Source: Pseudomonadota bacterium
GTDB taxonomy: Bacteria; Myxococcota_A; Polyangia; Polyangiales; Polyangiaceae
Direction of reading: 5' to 3'
DNA length: 30,908 nucleotides
Assembly (NCBI GenBank): GCA_023432025.1
Contig: JAEYVE010000170.1
Span: forward strand, 1 to 30,908
The position numbers and the translations under genes are program-made. Shown piece by piece: positions 24,620 to 30,908 of the stretch (position 1 is the stretch's first letter; every line of letters starts with the position of its first letter). The notes below the pieces were generated by a model, which searched no databases, was not told the origin of the DNA, and saw nothing but the letters and a program-made list of their open reading frames with translations.

Positions 24620-24639
24620 GGTCTTTCCGAGGAAAGGCC
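24620..24639 (+). terminator. Hairpin after hisG
   Basis: GGTCTTTC (24620-24627) pairs with GAAAGGCC (24632-24639), one T-G pair, around a CGAG loop, 61 nt after the hisG stop. No T-run follows, so it is only a possible terminator. Confidence 0.35.
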
Positions 24640-24838
24640 GTAGGTTCGCAGAGGTCGAGTTGCGCCCGCTTTGACGCAGCCGACGTGCTTGCGTGCTTTG
24701 GGGATGAGCGAGCACGTCGACCGGCGTGGGACCGGGCGCCGGAGGGCCGTCGTCGGACGGACGATGCGACGGCGGCTGTCACGTGCTCGCGGACACGCAG
24801 TTGCTTCGAAAACAGGACTTTTGTCGCCGTGCGCGGCT

Positions 24839-24854
24839 TGGCACGCAGCTCGCA
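24839..24854 (+). promoter_or_regulatory. Candidate sigma-54 promoter
   Basis: TGGCAC (-24 element) then GCAGC then TCGCA (-12 element) keeps the GG-N10-GC spacing required by sigma-54 and differs from TGGCAC-N5-TTGCA at one position. It lies 54 nt before the start of the 73-residue protein. No enhancer-binding regulator gene is adjacent. Confidence 0.45.
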
Positions 24855-24908
24855 ATCTCCTTTCGCGTCGGCGGCAAGTGAGCCGTCGAACGAAAGAGGA
24901 GATGTGCG

Positions 24909-25130
24909 ATGGATCAGTCGAAAATGAAGGTCGTGTACGTGATTTCGAACCGCGGCGAGCGCCGCTTCTGGAACCGAGTGGGCGTGGCGTTCGTGAACGC
25001 CGACGGCTCCCTCAACGTCAAGCTCGAGGCGGTGCCGGTGAGCGGTGAGTTTCACATTCGCGACTACACGCCGCGTGAGCAGGGCGCAGAGCCCGTCAGC
25101 CGCATCTCGCGCGACGTCATCGCCGTGTGA
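24909..25130 (+). CDS. Small conserved-looking protein, unknown function
   Basis: 73 residues: MKVVYVISNRGERRFWNRVGVAFVNADGSLNVKLEAVPVSGEFHIRDY, then an acidic/basic tail. It looks like a compact beta-rich domain (strand pairs VVYVISNR, FWNRVGVAFVN, LNVKLEAVPV, FHIRDY), and I have the impression that similar short proteins are common in myxobacteria, but I cannot name the family. AGAGGAG lies about 8 nt before ATG 24909, a strong ribosome site. A sigma-54-like promoter lies upstream. The comEA-like gene follows after 14 nt, so they probably share a transcript. Confidence 0.8.
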   Translation: MDQSKMKVVYVISNRGERRFWNRVGVAFVNADGSLNVKLEAVPVSGEFHIRDYTPREQGAEPVSRISRDVIAV

Positions 25131-25144
25131 ACTTGGGGGGAGCC

Positions 25145-25870
25145 ATGACTCGGAACCCAAAGGACATTCCCGCGGAAACGACTTCGAGTCCCGACGTCAG
25201 GGCTCACGGCGGGGGACGAGAGTCCCCCGCCTCCCCATCGCTCCTGGCCCGGCTGCGTGACAGCGTGTGGGCGCCCATCGTGCTCAAGGCCGGGGGCGGC
25301 TGCATTGCGCTGTGTGCGCTCGGGCTCTTGGGGGCGGCGTCGCTCCACGCGCGCCCGGGCGTGGAGCTCGCTCCTGCCGTTGGAGAATGGGTGGCTCAGG
25401 CGGACGACGGCGCTGCTCCTCTTGGGGCGCAGCCTTCGGACGCACCTGCGTCTCTCACGGCGCCCACCGGCTCGGGCGAAGTCGAGCCGAGCGCAGCGCG
25501 ACCCCCGGGGGCGACGACGGGGACGGCGCCCGCTCCATGCACGCCGACTACGGCGACCGGGCCTGCTGCGAGCCCGGCACCTTCGGGAGGCGTGCTCGCA
25601 GACGGGCGCGTGGTGCTGAACTTGGCGACCGCCGACGAGTTTCTTCGCCTGCCGGGCATCGGGCCCTCCAAGGCGCAGGCCATCGTGGATTTGCGGGCCC
25701 GCCTGAAGAAGTTTCGCCGCGTGACGGACCTCCTTCGCGTCCGAGGCATTGGTCCCAAGAACCTGAAGCGCCTTCAACCGCTCGTCGTGGTCGATGCGCC
25801 TCCGCCCAACGAGGGCGCCGAAGCTGGTGCAGGCTCCGCTGCAACGCCGCCCGGTTCCGCTGCGCCTTGA
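25145..25870 (+). CDS. ComEA-like helix-hairpin-helix protein
   Basis: 241 residues from ATG 25145 (GGGGGGAG just upstream); GTG 25127 would overlap the preceding stop and add six. A basic N-terminus leads to one membrane helix (about 44-66, VLKAGGGCIALCALGLLGAASL), then a long low-complexity Ala/Pro/Thr/Gly linker (about 75-150), then the ComEA tandem helix-hairpin-helix domain: LNLATADEFLRLPGIGPSKAQAIVDLR and KFRRVTDLLRVRGIGPKNLKRLQPL, with both GIGP hairpins. The domain binds double-stranded DNA without sequence preference. ComEA anchors incoming DNA during natural transformation; whether this protein does so is unproven, and no other competence genes are seen here. The C-terminus is a second Pro/Ala-rich tail. 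Confidence 0.88.
   Translation: MTRNPKDIPAETTSSPDVRAHGGGRESPASPSLLARLRDSVWAPIVLKAGGGCIALCALGLLGAASLHARPGVELAPAVGEWVAQADDGAAPLGAQPSDAPASLTAPTGSGEVEPSAARPPGATTGTAPAPCTPTTATGPAASPAPSGGVLADGRVVLNLATADEFLRLPGIGPSKAQAIVDLRARLKKFRRVTDLLRVRGIGPKNLKRLQPLVVVDAPPPNEGAEAGAGSAATPPGSAAP
25208..25231 (+). repeat. Very stable hairpin inside the comEA-like gene
   Basis: GGCGGGGGAC (25208-25217) and its exact complement (25222-25231) flank a GAGA tetraloop, giving a 10-bp nearly all-GC stem about 64 nt inside the coding region, in the N-terminal linker. Confidence 0.8.
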
Positions 25871-25950
25871 GCGAGCGCCGTGCGTCGGTTCCGACGGCGT
25901 GGTAGCGCGTTCGGTTCACGATGATCGGCATAGCTCGAACGCGTCACGAG

Positions 25951-25982
25951 CGACCTGCCCTCCCGAGCGGGGTGGCAGGTCG
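25951..25982 (+). terminator. Long hairpin after the comEA-like gene
   Basis: A 14-bp stem with one mismatch (25951-25964 with 25969-25982) and GAGC loop, 80 nt after the comEA-like stop. No T-run. Its position supports the later start chosen for the next gene. Confidence 0.45.
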
Positions 25983-26049
25983 AGCGCTGTTACCGTCCCA
26001 CGCGCTGACGCTCGGGAAGCAAGCGAGCGCCGTTGCCGTACCTTCGGCC

Positions 26050-26793
26050 GTGGCACGGCCGCATCATCGCTCCGGCAGCACGAGCGTCTGCCTTCGTCCG
26101 TCGGGGTGGGTCGTCGCTGCCCTCTTGGGCTCGTTGGGGGTGGCGTGCAGCGCCGCGCCTCCGCGGCAGCCGCCCGGACTGCCGCCGACGCCCACTTCCG
26201 TGACTCGCGCTGCGCCTGGCGGCGACGCGCACGACCCGCACGAGGCAGCCCTCTTGCGTCAGCTCGAACAAGCTTGGGGCTACAAAACGGACAAGGACGA
26301 TCAGCTGCGGATGCCGCTCTCGGACGACGAGCATTGGCAGCGCGTGCGCTTTCGCTTGATCGATCACTTCACGGGCTTTCGCTACGGCGACGACCGTCAC
26401 CTGATGACGGTGGCGTTCGTCTTGGACACGCCGCCGGGGCAAAAGCAGACGAGTGAGTCGTGCATGGCGCGCTTCGAGGAGAGCGCCATGGAGAAAGCAT
26501 CGAGCGCCGGGGCCGAATACGGCGCGGTGCGTCAGCGGACGCTGCGCTGGAGAAAAAAGCCGCTGCTCGTTCACACGGCCGACGGCGCGCTCGATTTTCT
26601 CTTTCGTCGCTACGAATTTTCGGCGGCTTGGGCGGCCTACCCGGCGTACCGCGACGGGTGCTTGGTGTACGCGGTGCTCGTGCAGTGGCAGGGGTACCCC
26701 GAGCTGGCGCGCAAGGTGCGCGATCGTTGGGCGGACGAGGCCTTCGTCGCCTTGAAGCCACTGACGCGCGTTCGACCCGAGCGCAAAGAGTAG
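26050..26793 (+). CDS. Predicted lipoprotein, unknown function
   Basis: 247 residues from GTG 26050. A basic start, a hydrophobic stretch (WVVAALLGSLGVAC) and lipobox LGVAC put the lipid-anchored Cys at residue 33. An ATG at 25921 is in frame but would place the signal 75 residues in and include the hairpin at 25951-25982, so I prefer the later start. After a Pro-rich linker the mature domain (about 70-240) is mixed alpha/beta with many aromatic residues (AWGYKTDKDDQLRMPLSDDEHWQRVRFRLIDHFTGFRYGDDRHLMTVAFVL..., YEFSAAWAAYPAYRDGCLVYAVLVQWQGYPELARKVRDRW). I recognise no family. It looks like an envelope protein of unknown role, with a long leader after the comEA-like gene. Confidence 0.78.
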   Translation: MARPHHRSGSTSVCLRPSGWVVAALLGSLGVACSAAPPRQPPGLPPTPTSVTRAAPGGDAHDPHEAALLRQLEQAWGYKTDKDDQLRMPLSDDEHWQRVRFRLIDHFTGFRYGDDRHLMTVAFVLDTPPGQKQTSESCMARFEESAMEKASSAGAEYGAVRQRTLRWRKKPLLVHTADGALDFLFRRYEFSAAWAAYPAYRDGCLVYAVLVQWQGYPELARKVRDRWADEAFVALKPLTRVRPERKE

Positions 26794-26866
26794 AGCTGCG
26801 GCCTCTCACCGGTGTGCGGACTCGGGCGGGGCGACGTGAGCCCGACGCCGCGCGCTTGTGTCCCCC

Positions 26867-27112
26867 TCACAAAAGACAAATGACGAGCGCTACGCCGTAC
26901 ACGAAGAGCGAGACGACCCACAGCGCGCTGCGCTTCTGGAGCTCCGCCTCGTAACCCCAGAACGGTGCGAGCGGGGGGACCAGCAGGGCCGCCAGCCCTC
27001 GCCAGAGCGGACCGCGCCGGCCGAGCCCCCACGCCAGCGCGACGTGCGTCGTGACGTGGGTCGCGGACGCGACGAGCAAGACGGCAAACGCCGCGAGCTC
27101 CAGCGGCTCCAT
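26867..27112 (-). CDS. Small membrane protein, unknown function
   Basis: 81 residues with about three hydrophobic segments: LELAAFAVLLVASATHVTTHVALAW (3-28), PLWRGLAALLVPPLAPFWGY (35-54) and SALWVVSLFVYGVALVICLL (62-81). Charged residues (RR, EAELQKR) sit between them, as in a genuine inner-membrane protein. The proline-rich APFWGYEAELQKR turn resembles small uncharacterised myxobacterial membrane proteins. It converges on the lipoprotein gene with 73 nt between stops. I see no motif for function; a purely chance open frame is less likely given the helix pattern. Confidence 0.7.
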   Translation of the reverse strand: MEPLELAAFAVLLVASATHVTTHVALAWGLGRRGPLWRGLAALLVPPLAPFWGYEAELQKRSALWVVSLFVYGVALVICLL

Positions 27113-27364
27113 GCGGCAAACCCTACGTCCACACGCGGTCCACGGAAACGCCTAACGGGGTGAGTGTCGGAATTCATTCGGTATTTCGACTTCAGCCAGG
27201 GGGCCTGTCGACGTGGATCGCGGGGAAGCCGGCCCCGCTGGGGCGCTGGGGCGGCGGCGACTTAACGAAGCCCGGCGAAAGGGCGTCCTGCCAGTCGCGG
27301 GCCGATCCCTCGCCTTGCTAGACTGCACGGGCGTTCGTCAGCTCCGAATGAGGACATCGTTACC

Positions 27365-29239
27365 GTGCGCTCTACGGCCAGCATTCTCGCCACGGCGGCC
27401 CTCGGGCTCGCCATCACCTTGCCCGGACTGACACGCTCTGCGTCGGCCGACGGCATCGCGTCGAGACCCGACGTGATGTCGGTGAAAGACGTCAAGCCGA
27501 AGATGAAGGGCTACGGCTTGACGGTCTTCGAGGGCACCAAGCCCGAGCGCTTCGAGGTCGAAATCATCGACGTGCTCGACAACTTCCGGCCGCGCCAAGA
27601 GCTCATTCTCATCAAGACCAAACACCCGCGGCTCGAGGTAGCGAAGGTCGTGGCGGGTATGAGCGGCAGCCCCATCTACCTCGACGGAAAAATGATCGGC
27701 GCGTACGCGTACGGTTGGACGTTCGGCGTCGAGCCCGTGGCCGGCGTTACGCCCATCCGCGCCATGCTGGACGATTTGGCGCGTCCGCTGCCCGACGACA
27801 TTTTCGGTTGGCCGCTCCGAGCATTGCCCTCCGGCGCGCGAACGAAGACGTCGTCGAAGGACGGCAAGAAGGGGCGCTTTCGTGGCGCGGCCGATTCGTA
27901 CGACGTGACCGCTCACGCCGCTCAGCTGGCAGACGAGAGGCGGCGCAAGGTGAATCCGGAGTCGAGCCCGCTCGTGCCCGTGGCCACGCCGGTGCTGATC
28001 GGCGGCATGACGGCGGAGGCGCTCGAGGCCACGCGCGGCATCTTGGAGCCGCTGGGGCTCTCGCCTTTGCAGGCCGGCGGCGGCGCGGCGGTCAAGCCCG
28101 GAGCGCCCCAGCATTTCGAGGACGGCGGCGCCATCGGCGTACAGCTGGTGCGCGGCGACATGAGCGCCATGGGCATCGGCACGGTGACTCGCGTCGAGGG
28201 AGACAAGCTGGTCGCCTTCGGTCACCCGATGATGGAAGTAGGAGTAACGGCGCTGCCTACCGCCATCGGGCAAGTGCATTGGATCTTGGCGAGCGAAATG
28301 CGCTCGTTCAAGATTGGCTCGGCGGTGCGCCCTCTCGGTACGCTCGTGAACGATCGTCAGGCGTCCATCGTGGTGTCGGAGTCCATCGAGGCGCCGGTCA
28401 TCCCCACGAGGGCGCACATTGCGGGTGAGGCGGGCGCCCCCTTCACGGATTGGTCGTTCGAGGTCGCGCACGACAAGTTCATGACGCCGGCGTTCCTCGG
28501 TATTGCGCTGGGCAGCGCGCTGCAGACGGCCGCCGCCGAGCGTCGCGACGTTTCCTGGATGGCGACCAGCAAGATGAAGGTCAGGGGCTACGGTGAGGTC
28601 ACCGTGGTCGACTACGGCGCTTCGCCTTCCGGCACGCCGCAGGTGCCGGAAATCATGCGCTCGAACCTGGTGCGCGCGGCGGGCGGCGTGCTCAATAACC
28701 CTTGGGAAGAAGCGTTCGTCGAGTCCATCGACTTCGACATTCGGCTGCGCTTCGCGCGGGACGTCGTGCGTCTTCGTGGCGTCGAGGTGCTCGAGCCCGA
28801 GCTCGCTCCGGGCGCGCCGGCGCGCCTTCGTTTGACGCTGGAGCCGTTTGCCGGGCCCCTGCAGGAGCGCGTGATCACGGTGCCCATCCCGGCGCGCTTC
28901 GCGGGGCAGACGGTCGAGCTCAAGATTCAGCCCGGGTACACGGTCGAAAAGGAGCGCGCCGCGCCGGAGTCTCTCGCGGAGCTGCTCTCCAACCTTCAAG
29001 ACCCCATCTATCCGCCGCGCTCGATCGTCGTGTCGTACGATGCGGGGTCCGGCGGCGTCGCCTTCCGCGGGCACGTGGCGCCCAACCTACCGCCCGGCGC
29101 GCTCGACTCCTTCGCCACCATCCACAACTCCATCGTGCCGGCGCGCTTCGGCACGCAAGTGCGCCACGTCGTGAAGAACCCCGAGTTTTTGATCGGGGAC
29201 GACAGCGTCACCGTGAAAGTGCGCCCCGCGCTTCGCTGA
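27365..29239 (+). CDS. SpoIVB-type (S55) serine peptidase domain protein, exported
   Basis: 624 residues from GTG 27365 (GAGGA about 10 nt upstream) with a signal peptide ending near SASA-DG (about residue 29). The S55 signature GMSGSPIYLDGKMIGAYAYGW lies at about 98-118, with Ser100 as likely nucleophile by analogy with GDSGGP. The second motif GIGTVTRVEGDKLVAFGHPM lies at about 270-289, with His287 as likely base. In B. subtilis SpoIVB the GHG-type motif comes before GMSGSP; here the order is reversed. The C-terminal half (about 440-624) is beta-rich and may be a binding domain. SpoIVB cleaves a membrane complex to trigger sporulation signalling; here the target is unknown. The next gene follows after 48 nt and is likely co-transcribed. 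Confidence 0.88.
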   Translation: MRSTASILATAALGLAITLPGLTRSASADGIASRPDVMSVKDVKPKMKGYGLTVFEGTKPERFEVEIIDVLDNFRPRQELILIKTKHPRLEVAKVVAGMSGSPIYLDGKMIGAYAYGWTFGVEPVAGVTPIRAMLDDLARPLPDDIFGWPLRALPSGARTKTSSKDGKKGRFRGAADSYDVTAHAAQLADERRRKVNPESSPLVPVATPVLIGGMTAEALEATRGILEPLGLSPLQAGGGAAVKPGAPQHFEDGGAIGVQLVRGDMSAMGIGTVTRVEGDKLVAFGHPMMEVGVTALPTAIGQVHWILASEMRSFKIGSAVRPLGTLVNDRQASIVVSESIEAPVIPTRAHIAGEAGAPFTDWSFEVAHDKFMTPAFLGIALGSALQTAAAERRDVSWMATSKMKVRGYGEVTVVDYGASPSGTPQVPEIMRSNLVRAAGGVLNNPWEEAFVESIDFDIRLRFARDVVRLRGVEVLEPELAPGAPARLRLTLEPFAGPLQERVITVPIPARFAGQTVELKIQPGYTVEKERAAPESLAELLSNLQDPIYPPRSIVVSYDAGSGGVAFRGHVAPNLPPGALDSFATIHNSIVPARFGTQVRHVVKNPEFLIGDDSVTVKVRPALR

Positions 29240-29287
29240 GTGTCGCCCCCTTCGTCTTTACTTGAGTGACATCGTTCGAGACACATC

Positions 29288-30908
29288 ATGAAACTACGTC
29301 AAGGACTCGGATCGCTTCTGGCGTTCGTCGCCGTCGTCAGCCTCTCGAACGTCGTCGCCGCCGTGGGTACGCGCAATTTCGTCTTGCGGAGCGGAAAGGA
29401 CTTCGAAGGCGGTGACCTCACCGGTGTCGCCGTGGATTCCACGGGCCGCGTGCGGGCTGGTTTGAACCTGGGTTCGACGCCCGTGGAGGCCGCGAACACC
29501 GTGTGGGCAGCGCTCGCCAGGCCGGACGGCTCGGTGCTGCTGGCGACGGGCAACGAAGGCAAGCTGATGCGCGTCCACAACGGAAAGTCGAGCGTGGTGG
29601 CGGACGCGGACGCGCTGGCGCTCACTTCTCTGGTGGAGGCGTGGGGCGGGCGTGTGCTCGCGGGTAGCTTGCCCGACGGCCGCATCTACGAGCTCAAGGG
29701 AGACAAGCTGGTCGAGCTGGTGAAGCTCGAGGGCGCCGCGCACGTGTGGGCGCTCGCTTACGACGCGTCACAGCAAGCGGTGTTCGCTGCCACGGGTCCC
29801 GACGGAAAGCTGTTTCGCATCACGTCGACGGGGCAAGCGCAGGTCCACTTCGACTCCGACGAGGAGCACCTCCGGAGCGTGGCGGTTTCGGGAGGCAAGC
29901 TGTACACGGGGTCCAGCGGCCACGCGATTCTCTACTCCGTGTCCGGTCCGGGCCGCGCCAGCGTGCTCTACGACTTCGGTCGCACCGAGGTGCGCGCCAT
30001 CGCCGTAGCCAAGAACGGCGACGTGTACGCCATCGCCAACGAGCTCGAAGCCGGCCGCTCCGGCAAGCTGGGCGCGACCACCAAGCAGGCCGAGCCGCTG
30101 TCCGCCTCGGCGACGAAGGGCAAGGGCGCTCTCTACAGGTTCTCCAAGGACGGCGAGCCCGAGGAGCTCTTGTCGGAGTCCAAGGAGTATTTCGTGAGCC
30201 TCACCCTCGGCGAGGATGGACAGCCCTATGTCGGCACGGGCGTGGAGGGGCGCGTCTACACGGTGGACGCCGCGCACACGTCGCGCCTGGTCGCAGACGT
30301 CGAAGAGCGTCAGGTGGTCGCGCTCGCGGTGCGAGGCACGACGGGCTTCGTCGTGAGCAGCGATCCTGCCGTGTTCCACCCGGTGCGCGGCGTCGGGGGC
30401 GCGGACGCGGTGTGGACGAGCAAGGTCCTCGACGCCGGCATCCGTGCGCGCTTCGGTCGCATGAGCTGGGACGCCACGGGCACGCTGGATCTTTCGACGC
30501 GCTCGGGCAACACGGCGGAGCCGGACGACACCTGGTCGGATTGGTCGAAGCCCGTGGCGGCGCCAGCGCACGTGGCGAGCCCGCCGGGGCGCTACCTGCA
30601 AGTGCGCGCGCGCTGGAATCGAGACCAGAACGCCGAGCTGCGCGAGCTCACCATTCCTTTTTTGACCGACAACCTGCGCGCCATTTTGACGCGCGTGGAT
30701 GCGTCCTCCGGCGCGGATCTTTCGGGCTCGAGCGGCATCGCCAAGTCGGGCGGTCCCATCGGCGGCAAGCCCGAGGCCAAGATCAAGCTCACGTGGAAGG
30801 TCGACAACCCCGACGAGGACGAGCTGCTCTACCGCCTGCAGTATCGACTCATCGGCAGCGACTCGTGGTTCGACCTCGTGGATCCGAACGAGCAAGTCAC
30901 CACCGAGA
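29288..30908 (+). CDS. Exported beta-propeller-like protein (3' end missing)
   Basis: The frame opens at ATG 29288 and runs off the right edge after 540 codons, so it is a genuine partial gene. A signal peptide (LGSLLAFVAVVSLSNVVAA) is followed by repeated blades with the pattern VWAALARPDGSVLLATGNEGKLMRV, LVEAWGGRVLAGSLPDGRIYEL, VWALAYDASQQAVFAATGPDGKLFRI, LRSVAVSGGKLYTGSSGHAILYSV, VRAIAVAKNGDVYAIA and FVSLTLGEDGQPYVGTGVEGRVYTV, each about 40-50 residues. These look like NHL/WD-type propeller blades with DGxL/I turns. After about residue 370 a different beta-rich region begins (WTSKVLDAGIRARFGRMSWDATG), possibly a Ig- or discoidin-like module. No enzyme motif is visible. It lies 48 nt after the S55 peptidase gene, so the two probably work in the same envelope process. 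Confidence 0.87.
   Translation, partial: MKLRQGLGSLLAFVAVVSLSNVVAAVGTRNFVLRSGKDFEGGDLTGVAVDSTGRVRAGLNLGSTPVEAANTVWAALARPDGSVLLATGNEGKLMRVHNGKSSVVADADALALTSLVEAWGGRVLAGSLPDGRIYELKGDKLVELVKLEGAAHVWALAYDASQQAVFAATGPDGKLFRITSTGQAQVHFDSDEEHLRSVAVSGGKLYTGSSGHAILYSVSGPGRASVLYDFGRTEVRAIAVAKNGDVYAIANELEAGRSGKLGATTKQAEPLSASATKGKGALYRFSKDGEPEELLSESKEYFVSLTLGEDGQPYVGTGVEGRVYTVDAAHTSRLVADVEERQVVALAVRGTTGFVVSSDPAVFHPVRGVGGADAVWTSKVLDAGIRARFGRMSWDATGTLDLSTRSGNTAEPDDTWSDWSKPVAAPAHVASPPGRYLQVRARWNRDQNAELRELTIPFLTDNLRAILTRVDASSGADLSGSSGIAKSGGPIGGKPEAKIKLTWKVDNPDEDELLYRLQYRLIGSDSWFDLVDPNEQVTTE

Larger units (their letters stand above)
24559..24908 (+). other. Gene-free stretch with hairpin and sigma-54 candidate
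   Basis: I see no convincing gene in these 350 nt. They contain a hairpin soon after hisG (24620-24639), a sigma-54-like promoter (24839-24854) and the ribosome site AGAGGAG of the next gene. Confidence 0.5.

Noticed and set aside
27338..29074. 578-codon minus-strand frame inside the S55 peptidase gene
   Set aside because: Antisense shadow with Arg/His-rich composition and no recognisable motif.

Overview
The window is GC-rich DNA with the strong third-position G/C bias of a myxobacterium-like (deltaproteobacterial) chromosome. Supporting signs are the many signal-peptide and lipoprotein genes without named function, a PilZ protein, a PP2C phosphatase fused to a cyclic-nucleotide-binding domain, a candidate sigma-54 promoter and a HEAT-repeat protein. 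I see no insertion sequence, integrase, CRISPR array or rRNA. One tRNA, tRNA-Ala(CGC), is present.

Positions 1-5101 are the most unusual part. Four co-directional genes run from the left edge: a cytokinin-dehydrogenase-like FAD oxidase (5' end cut off), a tryptophanase-like PLP lyase, a small unknown protein, and an aromatic (DMATS/ABBA-type) prenyltransferase fused to a C-terminal domain that looks like a heme-oxygenase-like diiron oxidase without several expected metal ligands. Gaps are short (about 12-51 nt) and a strong hairpin follows the last gene. The set reads as a biosynthetic operon for a prenylated indole or tryptophan derivative; the upstream part lies outside the window.

Positions 5057-10117 hold a bidirectional terminator, the minus-strand tRNA-Ala with its own promoter, dnaK (without grpE or dnaJ beside it), a PilZ protein and a large lipoprotein. 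Positions 10236-18597 hold one plus-strand membrane protein converging on a minus-strand series: radC-like gene, PP2C/cNMP phosphatase, outer-membrane barrel protein, glycine-rich envelope protein and an RluA-family pseudouridine synthase. From 18798 come a DedA membrane protein and a tightly overlapping minus-strand trio (HEAT-repeat protein, xseB, CinA-N-type protein). Divergently from that trio run murA and hisG, which overlap by 4 bp. From 24559 there is a gene-free stretch with a possible sigma-54 promoter before a 73-residue protein and a comEA-like gene. A lipoprotein and a small minus-strand membrane protein follow. The right end carries an SpoIVB-type (S55) peptidase with its two catalytic motifs in swapped order, and a beta-propeller-like exported protein cut by the window edge.

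Housekeeping roles here are protein folding (dnaK), cell wall (murA), histidine synthesis (hisG), DNA repair (xseB, radC-like) and RNA modification. The first operon stands apart as specialised metabolism. All assignments are from reading the sequence; no database search was run.
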